Assembly (NCBI GenBank): GCA_009797885.1
Contig: WNKP01000010.1
Location: forward strand, 1 to 64,000
DNA length: 64,000 nt
Origin: Flavobacteriaceae bacterium GF1
Lineage (GTDB): Bacteria; Bacteroidota; Bacteroidia; Flavobacteriales; Flavobacteriaceae
Direction of reading: 5' to 3'
Under the pieces are notes generated by a model. That model worked only from the letters and a program-made list of their open reading frames with translations. It ran no database searches and was not told the DNA's origin. This document shows positions 8,709 through 18,240 of the stretch, in pieces. The position numbers and the translations under genes are program-made. Position 1 is the first letter of the stretch; each line of letters opens with the position of its first letter.

Positions 8709-8776
8709 CAGTTGTTCGACATACATCCCGCTTATTACTTTCCTCTTTCAGCAAAAATGCACCTTTTCTTCCTTTA
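8709..8776 (+). promoter_or_regulatory. Very weak dual-box promoter candidate before the first PglB-like gene
   Basis: CAGTTGT (8709-8715), N13, CGCTTAT (8729-8735), N9, CTTT (8745-8748), N20, TTCCTTTA (8769-8776). Spacing equals that of the strong copies but every element is degenerate, so chance is a real possibility. The 8597-8900 gap otherwise shows no gene. Confidence 0.2.
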
Positions 8777-8900
8777 CATAATGAAATCTCCGGTAGGGTA
8801 CAGCATTGGTCCGTAAACTGCATTTAGGGCCAACTAATGATACCCACCCACGAGTCCTTGTATTTTTTATAGTCATGATGCTTTGAAAATATAAAGCAAA

Positions 8901-11030
8901 TTGAAACCATTAGCCCAAGTTAACCCACCCCAACAACCAAAGGATTTTTTAGCAACAAGTCGCCAAAAGTCCATAGCCACCGTAATGGCATTGGCATTCA
9001 TTGTAGCTCTTTCCATTTTTTTACGCTATGAGGATTTTATCGACTGGCAAAAAAACAAGGCCGTTTTTCAATACCAAGGCGAGTACATCATGGGAAGTCT
9101 TGATGCCTATATCAACCTACAACATGCCAAAGATTTCAATGAAGGAACCTATGATTCGTTGGATGAAAAACGCAATGTGCCCAATGGGGCGGTAAGGCCG
9201 GCCATACCACCATTGTTATCCGCGATTACTGTGGCCGTACACAGAATAACGGGTATTCCACTTTCCGCTGTAGCCTTGTTCATCACGATTTTTTTATCCG
9301 CGTTCATAGTCCCCCTAATCTATAACTTGGCACGAAAATTAGCTTTTAGTCGAATAGGGGCATTGGTTGCCACTTTCTTTTCTACCATCTCCATTACGGA
9401 TATCTCCAGAACACGTATCGGTTTTTTTGATACCGATTGCCTTAATGTGGTCTTTGTACTCCTTAACTGTTATTTGTTCCTATGCTTTGCCAAATCGCAA
9501 AATAATCGGCGTTTTCGGTTTTTGCTATTGGCCATTTTGAACACCTTTTTATTTTACACCTTTTGGTACAACGCAAGCAGCGTTGTTATTTTCTCATTTC
9601 TGGTCCCTCTTTTTGTTGCTTTCATTTTCTATTTCGACACAAAGCATAAATGGCACGTATACGGTTTCCTGGCACTACTTGGTGGAAGCGGTTTGCTCGT
9701 GGTGAAAGAGGAGGTCATCAATATCATGAATTTGGTTCTTGGAAACGAACAAAATTCTTTTCACCTCCAGGATATTATTGGGGAATTGGTGCCCGTTGGA
9801 ATCACCGAATACATGGAGACCACCTATGCCAACAGTTTTCTATATCTGCTGATCATAGTGGGGCTTGTCCATTTTTTTGTGAAACAAAAACGAAAGGCCC
9901 TATTCTTTGCGGTCCCCATAGGATTGGGCCTATTGCCCTTCTTTGCGGGAAACCGTTTTTTGATTTTTGCCTCGCCAATATTGGCATTGGGCATAGGTTC
10001 CCTTGTGGAACTTCTCTTCCATATAACCCCTCGGAAACATACCAAATTTGTGTATCTGGCCTGCGCTTTTCTTATGGGTCTGGGCCTTTACAGCAACTAT
10101 AACAAGGTTATCCCGAAGATGCATCAGGTGCCTTTTGTAAAAAGCAAGGCCCTTTTGGGTCCCCTGAAAAGGTTTACTCCGGAAAATGCCAATATATGGA
10201 CCAATTGGGGCATCGGCCACCAAATCCATTACTATTTGGACAAAAACACCTATGCCGACGGGGAATTCGGTGGGGAAATCAATTACTACCTGCATTTCCC
10301 CCTGGCAGCTGACAATTTTGCCCTCTCTGCCAACTTTATGAGGTTTTATGGCAAACATGGCAAGAAAGGTATGGAAAAACTGTATGCCCTTTTTGGGACC
10401 GAGGCCAAAACCTTTGCATTCCTCAAAACCATACTTTCCAAAGATATTGACGGTGCCACGCCCCTATTGGATTCCGGTCTTGCGGACGGCCAATATCCAA
10501 AAGTTGAAGGATTGGACACCTTGCAGGAATGGACGTCGTTCCTATATCCCGAACAAACCGAGGATATTTACCTCTTCCTACATCAAATCATATTGCAGAC
10601 ACCGTCATGGTTCAAACAAGGCACGGTAGATCTGGAAACCGGAGCCCTAAAGGGTGAGGCCTTCTTTCAATCCTTTTCCAACCTGCAGAAAAACGACAAC
10701 TCAATTTTCAATAACGAGTTCAAATTGGACCTAACAACGGGACAGGCACTCACAAGGACGGGAGGCAGGTTCATCTTTCAGAACATGTTCACCCATGATG
10801 GCCAAGTGTTGAAAAAAACATCATTTGCTAAAACAAGCCGGCACAACCCATCCCCTTACACCTTTATATGGAACAGCAAAACCCGTTTTGGGGCCATCAT
10901 CTCCAAGGATGTGGCGAAGACCACATTGATGCGGCTCTTTATGCAGGAAGACGGTGATGGATATTTTGAACCGGTATCCTTGAACACACCACACTATCAA
11001 ATATGGAAAATCAAAGGAACAAGGCAATGA
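8901..11030 (+). CDS. PglB/STT3-like oligosaccharyltransferase 1
   Basis: This is a 709-residue protein with about 12-13 membrane helices in the first ~410 residues and a C-terminal soluble domain. It follows Campylobacter PglB in order: first acidic motif SLDAY (Asp68; PglB SNDGY), SRTRIGFFDTD (Asp177/Asp179; PglB RTMSGYYDTD), Glu295 in IIGEL (PglB TIQEV, catalytic-loop Glu), then AGNRFLIFASPILALG (PglB GGLRFTIYSVPVMALG). The site of the WWDYG acceptor motif reads NWGIG (435-439), and the PglB MSLI site reads ILQT, so the pocket that reads the +2 Ser/Thr of the sequon is altered. Family role: transfer of a lipid-linked glycan to protein on the periplasmic side. The start is TTG; a later Met29 is the alternative. 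The stop overlaps the next gene. Confidence 0.85.
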   Translation: MKPLAQVNPPQQPKDFLATSRQKSIATVMALAFIVALSIFLRYEDFIDWQKNKAVFQYQGEYIMGSLDAYINLQHAKDFNEGTYDSLDEKRNVPNGAVRPAIPPLLSAITVAVHRITGIPLSAVALFITIFLSAFIVPLIYNLARKLAFSRIGALVATFFSTISITDISRTRIGFFDTDCLNVVFVLLNCYLFLCFAKSQNNRRFRFLLLAILNTFLFYTFWYNASSVVIFSFLVPLFVAFIFYFDTKHKWHVYGFLALLGGSGLLVVKEEVINIMNLVLGNEQNSFHLQDIIGELVPVGITEYMETTYANSFLYLLIIVGLVHFFVKQKRKALFFAVPIGLGLLPFFAGNRFLIFASPILALGIGSLVELLFHITPRKHTKFVYLACAFLMGLGLYSNYNKVIPKMHQVPFVKSKALLGPLKRFTPENANIWTNWGIGHQIHYYLDKNTYADGEFGGEINYYLHFPLAADNFALSANFMRFYGKHGKKGMEKLYALFGTEAKTFAFLKTILSKDIDGATPLLDSGLADGQYPKVEGLDTLQEWTSFLYPEQTEDIYLFLHQIILQTPSWFKQGTVDLETGALKGEAFFQSFSNLQKNDNSIFNNEFKLDLTTGQALTRTGGRFIFQNMFTHDGQVLKKTSFAKTSRHNPSPYTFIWNSKTRFGAIISKDVAKTTLMRLFMQEDGDGYFEPVSLNTPHYQIWKIKGTRQ

Positions 11031-12235
11031 TAGCACCTGGAACAGCTGTGGGCAAAACTACGGCCATGCCCAAAAATAATGACACTTCACCCATGGAAGT
11101 ATCCATTGTAATGCCATGTCTCAATGAGGCGGAAACATTGGCCATCTGTATAAAAAAGGCCCAGGATTTCCTTAAAAGGCACAACGTTTTGGGAGAAGTG
11201 ATCATTTCTGACAATGGGAGTGCGGACGGTTCTATTAAAATTGCCGAAAAATTGGGGGTGAAGGTGGTCCATGCAAAACTAAAGGGCTATGGTTCGGCTT
11301 TACGGGAGGGCATAAACAATGCCATAGGAACGTATGTCATCATAGGTGATTGCGATGATAGTTATGATTTCTCCAATTTACTGCCATTTCTTGAAAAGTT
11401 AAGGGAGGGAAATGATCTGGTGATGGGAAATCGGTTTAAGGGCGGCATCGCCAAAACTGCAATGCCCTTTCTACACAAATATGTCGGTAACCCGGTGCTA
11501 TCATTCATTGGTAGATTGTTTTTTAAGGTCAAAATCGGGGATTTCCATTGTGGTTTACGGGCATTTAGCAAAGTAGCGTACGAAAAAATGAACCTTAAGA
11601 CCATAGGTATGGAGTTTGCCTCTGAAATGGTTGTCAAAGCTTCCCTAATGAACATGAGGATATCGGAAGTGCCCACAACCTTATCCCCTGACGGAAGGTC
11701 GCGCCCTCCCCATTTGCGCACCTTTCGGGATGGGTGGAGGCATTTGCGGTTTTTATTGATGTTTTCTCCTAAATGGTTGTTCCTTATTCCCGGCCTTTCG
11801 TTGTTGATCCTATCATCCGTAGGTGGAGGACTGATCCTTATGGGCCCCATTCAAATAGGCAATGTGGGTTTTGATATACACACATTGATTGTACTGTCCT
11901 TTGTTTTCCTTGTAGGAATCCAGTTCATATTCTTCCACGTCTTTGTAAAAACATTCAGGGTAACAAGCGGCCTACTACCCGGAAGCAATGGACTATACCA
12001 TTTCTATCGCATATTCACATTGGAAAAAGGTATATGTACCGGATTAATTGTCCTACTTCTTGGAATAGTGTTGTTTATCATCAATTTTAATCTGTGGGGA
12101 AACACAGGGTTTTCAGAATTGCAACCTACTTTTTTCGTAAAAACAATATTGCTTTCCACTGTCCCGATCATTCTGGGAATCCAAATCATTTTTTACAGTT
12201 TCATTCTAAGTCTAATTTCAGTGGCGAGCAGATAA
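11027..12235 (+). CDS. Polyprenyl-phosphate-type glycosyltransferase, family 2 with C-terminal membrane helices
   Basis: This is a 402-residue protein. The chosen ATG at 11027 overlaps the stop of the preceding gene as ATGA, a sign of coupled translation; an ATG at 11003 would add eight residues. The GT2 domain has SIVMPCLNEAETL, EVIISDNGSADGS, GYGSALREGI and IIGDCDDSYDF (DxD-type motif), then DFHCGLRAFSK. This layout is typical of dolichyl/polyprenyl-phosphate sugar synthases (DPM1, GtrB-like). The last ~150 residues hold about four membrane helices. The likely product is a polyprenyl-phosphate-linked sugar for the flanking oligosaccharyltransferase-like enzymes (inference from family and position). 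Confidence 0.85.
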   Translation: MIAPGTAVGKTTAMPKNNDTSPMEVSIVMPCLNEAETLAICIKKAQDFLKRHNVLGEVIISDNGSADGSIKIAEKLGVKVVHAKLKGYGSALREGINNAIGTYVIIGDCDDSYDFSNLLPFLEKLREGNDLVMGNRFKGGIAKTAMPFLHKYVGNPVLSFIGRLFFKVKIGDFHCGLRAFSKVAYEKMNLKTIGMEFASEMVVKASLMNMRISEVPTTLSPDGRSRPPHLRTFRDGWRHLRFLLMFSPKWLFLIPGLSLLILSSVGGGLILMGPIQIGNVGFDIHTLIVLSFVFLVGIQFIFFHVFVKTFRVTSGLLPGSNGLYHFYRIFTLEKGICTGLIVLLLGIVLFIINFNLWGNTGFSELQPTFFVKTILLSTVPIILGIQIIFYSFILSLISVASR

Positions 12236-12489
12236 CACCGTATTTATGACAATCCTCCCAGCATCCGGTCGAACCCATTTATGTTTTACCCACCCACGTT
12301 TGACACCACCAAAGGGAATCCACCCCATGACAATGGATTTTCCAGGTTTATTTGGGGAAATGGACACCAAAACCACGAAAAAAGCGTCCTAAGGACGAAA
12401 AAGCCCTGTAGCTAAGAAACGACCGGAACCAACCAAATCACAAGACCATGATTCTCCGACTGTTCAAATGAACCAATTTTTGGAAAACA

Positions 12490-14670
12490 ATGAAAAAAAA
12501 GCATAGTACCAGGCTTCGGGACGAAGCTAGACCTAAAAAGGGTTCAAGAGGGACCCATCCACTACAAATGAATATTCGAAGAAAAAGAAGACTTCAAAAA
12601 ATCGGAACCTGGATTGGATTGTTCGCCATTGTTCTTTTTGCCATGTATTTACGGTATGAAGACTTTTCCGTCTGGCAAAAGCATAAAACCGCTTTTCAGT
12701 ATCAGGGCGAATATCAAATGGCCAATTTTGACAGTTACTATTATTTGCAACTCGCCAAGGATGTCCAAGAAGGTGTCTATGATGGTTTTGATGAAAAAAG
12801 ATATGTCCCCAACGGTAAGGAACGTCCTTATATTCCTCCCCTACTGGCTTTGTTAACAGTAACGATCAGCAATATAACGGCCATTCCCCTGACCACGGTT
12901 GCCATTTTTATGCCGGTCGTCCTATCCTCCCTACTGGCGGTCGTCCTCTTTTTTTTGTGCCGGGGATTCCATCTGAACAGGGTTTCGGCACTGTCCGCCG
13001 CCCTTTTTTCAATAATTTCCCTGACCTATGTTATACGAACACGCATAGGTGTATTTGATACCGATTGTCTAAATGTTGTTTTTCTTGTTCTTAACACGTA
13101 TTTGTTTTTGCAATTTGGGCAACTACAGGATCACCGGCGTTATCGATTTTTAATCTCCGGATTTGTATGCACCGCCCTTTATTTCCTATGGTGGGACAAT
13201 GCGAATAGTGTTGCTGTCTTATCGGCCCTGGTGCCTTTGTCAGTGGCCTTGTTCTTTTTTTATAAAACCAAAAAAACACTTGTCAAGTACAGTCTGTTGG
13301 GGATGATTGTTTTACTGGGATTGTATGTAATCAAAGACCAGGTGTTTTCCATTTTTGAATTGTTATTGGATCCCAATACGGACTTTCCAAACAATTTGGG
13401 TATTGCAGAGTTGGACAAGGTAAGCTTGAGCGGCTTTTTGGAAAAGACGACTGATAATCGGTTTATTTCTTTTCTGATGCTTCTGGGCTTTGTCCTATTG
13501 ATCTGGAAACTTAGGGTAAGGACATTGTTTCTTACCATGCCCATTTTGTTGGGCTTCCTACCTTTTATTGCAGGCAATCGCTTTATCATATTTTCAGCTC
13601 CCCTAATGGCGCTGGCCATCGGGTATGTTATCCAGTTGTTGTTTGATTTTAGGGGCAGACTAAAGCCCACCCTTATTTATGCAATGACCCTGATCATAGT
13701 GCTAATAGGTGTTTTTTCAACTTATGGTACCATTACCAAGAATTATGAAAAGGCCGCGGTGTTCGAAAATAGAACGTTGTTGGATGCCCTTGAAAAAAAC
13801 ACCCCGGTAGATTCCAATATTTGGACGGATCTGGATCTGGGCTATCAAATTCAGTATTATTTGAACAGGGGCACTTTTCTTGATGGTGGATTTTCGCTGG
13901 AGGTCTCCTATTATCTGTATTTCCCGTTGGCGGTCGAAGACCTGTCCCTGGCAGCAAATTATATGCAGTTTTATAGCGTACATGGTATCCAGGGCATGCA
14001 CGATCTGTACGCCCTGTTCCCCAATATAAAAGAGACTTTTGTGTTTTTAGGACACGTATTGTCCCAGACTCCGGAAAAGGCCGCACAGTGGTTAAGGAAA
14101 GCGCAACGGAACGGTCGCCTCCCACAAGCGGATAAATTCACCACTGTGGAAGAATGGTTGTCCTTTTTGTATCCCAAACAAGAGAAGGACATCTATTTAT
14201 TTACGTATTATAAAATGACACAGACCGCATCCTGGTTTAAACAAGGGCATTCGGATTTGGGAACTGGAAAAACAATGGGACTACCTCTTTTCCTTACCTT
14301 TAATGGTCTTAAGGAGCAGGGTAACGAAGTAACAAACCGTCAGATTAGTCTGGATAGGCAAAGCGGTATGGCAAATTATCTTAACCAAAAACGATACTTT
14401 CAATCCCTGTCCACTTTTGATGGTATCCGGGCCAACTCAAAAAGGTTCCCTCCCCAAACTCCATTAAAGGGTGCCAAGGACGATCGTTTTGTATTTCAAT
14501 GGGACAAGAGCACTGGTTTTGGTGCCGCCATGTCCAAGGAAATGGCTAATACGACATTAGTTAAGTTGTACTTGTTGCAAAAGGATTCTCCGTATTTTGA
14601 ACCTGTTCTAATACAGGCTCCCGCCTATCAAATCTGGAAAATTAATGGAGATGTCTATGATGGACCCTAA
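12490..14670 (+). CDS. PglB/STT3-like oligosaccharyltransferase 2
   Basis: This 726-residue paralogue of the protein at 8901 has a basic cytoplasmic N-terminus (about 1-40) before the first helix. The catalytic acidic residues are kept: Asp81 in NFDSY, Asp190/Asp192 in RIGVFDTD, Glu307 in GIAEL. The WWDYG site reads DLDLG (447-451), different both from PglB and from its neighbour's NWGIG; the MSLI site reads MTQT. The C-terminal domain matches its paralogue (DIYLFTYYKMTQTASWFKQG, DLGTG, YQIWKING). Two copies with different acceptor-pocket motifs suggest different target motifs or glycan donors. It is separated from the glycosyltransferase by 254 bp with no gene and no clear promoter seen. Confidence 0.85.
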   Translation: MKKKHSTRLRDEARPKKGSRGTHPLQMNIRRKRRLQKIGTWIGLFAIVLFAMYLRYEDFSVWQKHKTAFQYQGEYQMANFDSYYYLQLAKDVQEGVYDGFDEKRYVPNGKERPYIPPLLALLTVTISNITAIPLTTVAIFMPVVLSSLLAVVLFFLCRGFHLNRVSALSAALFSIISLTYVIRTRIGVFDTDCLNVVFLVLNTYLFLQFGQLQDHRRYRFLISGFVCTALYFLWWDNANSVAVLSALVPLSVALFFFYKTKKTLVKYSLLGMIVLLGLYVIKDQVFSIFELLLDPNTDFPNNLGIAELDKVSLSGFLEKTTDNRFISFLMLLGFVLLIWKLRVRTLFLTMPILLGFLPFIAGNRFIIFSAPLMALAIGYVIQLLFDFRGRLKPTLIYAMTLIIVLIGVFSTYGTITKNYEKAAVFENRTLLDALEKNTPVDSNIWTDLDLGYQIQYYLNRGTFLDGGFSLEVSYYLYFPLAVEDLSLAANYMQFYSVHGIQGMHDLYALFPNIKETFVFLGHVLSQTPEKAAQWLRKAQRNGRLPQADKFTTVEEWLSFLYPKQEKDIYLFTYYKMTQTASWFKQGHSDLGTGKTMGLPLFLTFNGLKEQGNEVTNRQISLDRQSGMANYLNQKRYFQSLSTFDGIRANSKRFPPQTPLKGAKDDRFVFQWDKSTGFGAAMSKEMANTTLVKLYLLQKDSPYFEPVLIQAPAYQIWKINGDVYDGP

Positions 14671-14910
14671 TTCATACCGAAAAATCCCCCTTTACAAAGT
14701 TGGGTTCCCCATGCTGAATTCCTTCTTACCACGCTAAAATCCATCAATGATTTCCATACCATTGCCCCACAGGCCCTACGTTACATGAATTTGGTCAAAA
14801 TCAAAAGTGATTTTCAGAAACATATATACCCATTTCCCTTAATGTAAATACGTGCGGTTAGGTGTTAAAAAAACTTTTGAAAATTTTCCGCTTTTCGAAA
14901 TTAAAAGACA

Positions 14911-14940
14911 TTTGAATTACTACTTTCGGGCAGTAGTTCG
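14911..14940 (+). promoter_or_regulatory. Bacteroidota-type promoter of the DNA methylase gene
   Basis: TTTG (14911-14914), N19, TAGTTCG (14934-14940), ending about 20 bases before the ATG at 14962. It agrees with TTTG-N19/21-TAnnTTTG except one base. No CACTTAT boxes are present. Nothing else was seen in 14671-14961. Confidence 0.45.
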
Positions 14941-14961
14941 ACCATCAATAAGTTCCTTCCA

Positions 14962-16164
14962 ATGCAATTAATTTCCGAAGAAACCAAGGTAGTATTAAGA
15001 GATGATGTCCCCCATATCGTTAAGTATATGGGTTCTAAACGGGAGCTCATTCCTTTTCTGATCCAATCCATCAATGAAATCTATAAGGGTGAACCTATTT
15101 GCGATCTGTTTGCGGGATCTTCAATCCTAAGTGGGGCCATTGGAACTAGTGTGACCATGTATTCCAACGACATTCAAGAATATTCATCCGTTTTTGCAAA
15201 AACCTATTTGGGAAATTACAATTGGGACGATCATGGAAATCTAATTGATGAGTTGATAGCATCCGCCACTGCGCATGTACATCGCGTAAAGGAAGCATAC
15301 CCACATCTCGAATTTACCTATGACGATGATTTAACCCTGGAAGGATTCAATACCATTGAGAAATTACAACAGGATTTGATATTTTTTGAATTCAATGATG
15401 TAGCGCATCATCTATTTATTAAGAATTACTCTGGGACCTATTGGTCTTATGAACAATGTCTTTGGATAGATGGATTGCGAATCGCCGCCGAAAAGTTTGC
15501 CGGATCCTCCATTTATTATCCCATACTTTCAAGTATCATGTTTGCCATGTCCTACAATGCCCAAAGTACGGGGCATTTTGCGCAGTATCGGGATGCAAGT
15601 AGTGCCGAGACCATGCATAGCATCATTCTTTATAGAAAGAAAGAAATTGTAACGTATTTTAAACGAAAGCTCAAGGAAATAATGATGTTTACTGGTGCAA
15701 ACCATTTGAATCATCAGGTAACTGCGCTGGATTATAGGGATTGTTTGGATAGCATTCCTGAGAAGACCCTGGTCTATGCAGACCCTCCGTACTCATTTAT
15801 GCACTACTCAAGATTTTACCATGCTCTGGAGACCCTAGTCAAATACGATTATCCCGAAGTTCAGTTTAAAGGACGATACAGAAATGATAGGCACCAATCC
15901 CCTTTTTGTAAACGAAGTGAGGTAAAAGGGGCTTTTGAGGAAATGTTTGAAAAAATCAAGGGCAAAAAAGCCAAACTTGTCCTGAGTTACAGCAACACTG
16001 GAATGATTGCATTGGAATCCCTGTTGGATATAGCCCATAAGACTTTTGGAAATACCTATAAAGTTATGGTAAAGGATATTGATTACATCCATAGCACAAT
16101 GGGGAGGATAAAAGATAAATCCCGTGAGGTCACCGAATACCTCGTCATTGCCAATCCGGTATAA
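14962..16164 (+). CDS. D12-class adenine-specific DNA methyltransferase
   Basis: This is a 400-residue protein. KYMGSKRELIPFL (about 20-32) and DLFAGSS (48-54) form the SAM-binding motif X/I region of D12/Dam-type enzymes, and ADPPYSFMHYSRF (Asp274-Pro-Pro-Tyr277) is catalytic motif IV of N6-adenine methylases. LVLSYSNTGM (about 340-349) fits the late strands. It is longer than Dam (about 280) because of a central insertion (about 85-200) likely to carry the target-recognition region. The product would methylate adenine in a short DNA motif. No restriction nuclease is recognisable next to it; the following ATPase gene is on the same strand 382 bp away. It is either an orphan methylase or part of a defence locus. 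Confidence 0.85.
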   Translation: MQLISEETKVVLRDDVPHIVKYMGSKRELIPFLIQSINEIYKGEPICDLFAGSSILSGAIGTSVTMYSNDIQEYSSVFAKTYLGNYNWDDHGNLIDELIASATAHVHRVKEAYPHLEFTYDDDLTLEGFNTIEKLQQDLIFFEFNDVAHHLFIKNYSGTYWSYEQCLWIDGLRIAAEKFAGSSIYYPILSSIMFAMSYNAQSTGHFAQYRDASSAETMHSIILYRKKEIVTYFKRKLKEIMMFTGANHLNHQVTALDYRDCLDSIPEKTLVYADPPYSFMHYSRFYHALETLVKYDYPEVQFKGRYRNDRHQSPFCKRSEVKGAFEEMFEKIKGKKAKLVLSYSNTGMIALESLLDIAHKTFGNTYKVMVKDIDYIHSTMGRIKDKSREVTEYLVIANPV

Positions 16165-16546
16165 GCTATAAACGGTAAATGATGTGAATTGGACAAATGG
16201 GCCAAGGGTTTTGACAAAGATGCCCAATTTTCGATTTTGAACCTATCGGAAGAATAGGACCCCAAGAGCTTCCTGTGCATAACTTCATCCCTTCAACCGC
16301 CGTATTGCCCCCAGATATCATCATAGGCTTCCGCTTGTTACATTAAGTTTTTCATTCTACCCCCAGTACTTGAACTTGAAGGAAAAGTCCTTTTTAGGTT
16401 GTAAGTGTACACTTCGATCAACGCATTTTCTAGCATGTATTCTGGATTTTTAAGTGTAAGGGATGTGGGGTAAATTGATTTTGTGGCAATGAATAAAACT
16501 ATGGAAATACTTTTCAATCCTATCCCATATTGTATGTGGTTATCCT

Positions 16547-18127
16547 ATGGAATTTAATGGCGATTTTAATTTTACCAAAATTCGAACTTCATGGACAAAA
16601 TATGACATCGTCCGGGTACTTGAGGTTGTCCACAGTCCTGAAATCCTAAGGAAATATGTAAATCGGGAAGCCAAAATGGATGGGCGCATACTTCGTTCAT
16701 TTCTTGGAATGAAATCCCTTGACCATCCCATTCCCGGGTACTGGATCGATATCCAAAAATATCCACAAGAGAAAAAACTCTTCGCTTTGTTTTCTGTAAT
16801 CTTCACACATGGGGACATCGTAAAAAAATTTGCCGAAGAGTACACCTGTGGCAATATGAAGGGACTGTTTATCTACACATCCGGTAAGGAATATACCAAT
16901 ATCAGAAGTGCGCTTGTGGAGTCGGGGGCTGCCAAACCCTATCTCAGAAAAGCAAAAGAAGTTCCTTTTGATTTTTCCCCAATTTTTCAAAATTTCGAGG
17001 TTGGCAAACTCTTCAAAAGGGTGCTTAAAGAACGGATTGCGAGGCTGACCAAAGTAACTCCCAATGATACCGATTTTTACAAGATATGTCTTGGCAACAA
17101 CTTCCATAAGGCCATGGGTATTTCAAGCCATAAATTTTGGACATGGTTGGAAGGAACTAAAATGATCGAAAGCGAGAACAATTATATCAATACCGTCAAA
17201 ATAGCCAATTTTCACGCTATCCATCAGGCACGTATCGACAATCTCTCCAATACCAAGGAAATCTATTTTGTAGGAGAAAATGGAGATGGAAAATCCCTTG
17301 TTTTAATGGCCATTTATCTCACATTCAATCGATTTTTCGTTTTGGAACATACGAATGGGGAAAGAGGTGGTAAAACAAAACATATTTTAAATGGCAATTC
17401 TTCCATGGAGCTTCTTGGGATCGACAGCAGCGGTAAAAAATATGGTCAAAAAAGTGATGGTTATTTAAGGGATCTATATGCATATGGCCCCCATCGGGGA
17501 AGGTATCGGTCATCCAATTCCGAATCGTATGGATTTATGTCCCTTTTCGATAATGACCAAACACTTATGGACCCTATTTCCTGGCTTACGAATCAAAAAC
17601 GGGCTGAACTACAAAAGCCTGGAAATACCGCTCTGGATTCCAAAGATAATGGGAGTGCCGTAGCACTATTTTCCACACCGTTTTTGGAACATATGTTCTA
17701 TGAACTATCCGATAAAAATGTTCAAATACGAATAGGGTACAATACCGTCACTTTTATTGAAAAAGGAACCCCGCTCCATTTCAACCAATTATCGGAGGGA
17801 TACCGAAGTATGGTAATTTTTGTTTCGGATTTGCTCTGCAGGCTAAGTAGCAGTCAACCTGAGGTGAAGAAAGTTAAAAACCTCTATGGAGTTGTACTGG
17901 TAGATGAAATTGACCTACATCTTCATCCAAAATGGCAAAGGGTTTTGGTCAAAAAATTGAGGGTATTGCTACCGAGGGTACAATTCTTTTTCACCACCCA
18001 TAGTCCAATCATTATTGAAAGTGCTTCAAATGATGCTGTTATTTATAGGGTGTATCGAAATTCCGGGACCGGGGAAACGAAAATATCTTCTCCATACCTT
18101 AAAAAGTCCCAATTATTTAGCGTTTAA
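16547..18127 (+). CDS. AAA/ABC-like ATPase with a unique N-terminal domain
   Basis: This is a 526-residue protein. Residues 1-235 match nothing I recognise. Walker A is GENGDGKS (243-250), followed by a degenerate ABC-type signature LSEGYRSM (about 416-423). Walker B is VVLVDEIDLHLHP (Asp453, Glu454), and a switch His485 lies in FFTTHSP. This is the AAA_21/OLD-like layout of many anti-phage ATPases (Septu PtuA, retron and Gabija-type partners), which usually have Walker A near the N-terminus; here it is about 240 residues in, so the N-terminal domain is an addition. Position after a DNA methylase suggests defence, but no nuclease domain is visible. Function is not assigned. Confidence 0.75.
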   Translation: MEFNGDFNFTKIRTSWTKYDIVRVLEVVHSPEILRKYVNREAKMDGRILRSFLGMKSLDHPIPGYWIDIQKYPQEKKLFALFSVIFTHGDIVKKFAEEYTCGNMKGLFIYTSGKEYTNIRSALVESGAAKPYLRKAKEVPFDFSPIFQNFEVGKLFKRVLKERIARLTKVTPNDTDFYKICLGNNFHKAMGISSHKFWTWLEGTKMIESENNYINTVKIANFHAIHQARIDNLSNTKEIYFVGENGDGKSLVLMAIYLTFNRFFVLEHTNGERGGKTKHILNGNSSMELLGIDSSGKKYGQKSDGYLRDLYAYGPHRGRYRSSNSESYGFMSLFDNDQTLMDPISWLTNQKRAELQKPGNTALDSKDNGSAVALFSTPFLEHMFYELSDKNVQIRIGYNTVTFIEKGTPLHFNQLSEGYRSMVIFVSDLLCRLSSSQPEVKKVKNLYGVVLVDEIDLHLHPKWQRVLVKKLRVLLPRVQFFFTTHSPIIIESASNDAVIYRVYRNSGTGETKISSPYLKKSQLFSV

Positions 18128-18240
18128 TTCGTTATGATTCCCCCTTGTTTATTTGGTTTAAAAGATTCCTGATCGGATTCAATGTATACAGCGCTTGGCA
18201 AATATATGGGCCCTAATTACATAGGAACCTTAAAAATCAA

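Noticed and set aside
8362-8781. Plus-strand frame overlapping the end of the first glycosyltransferase
   Set aside because: Out of frame with the real gene for most of its length; no domain in the part beyond 8596. No frameshift in the glycosyltransferase is needed, since its stop at 8596 gives a normal length.
12385-12397. Short inverted repeat CGTCCTAAGGACG before the second PglB-like gene
   Set aside because: Only five to six pairs with a tiny loop and no T-run; expected by chance in a window this size.
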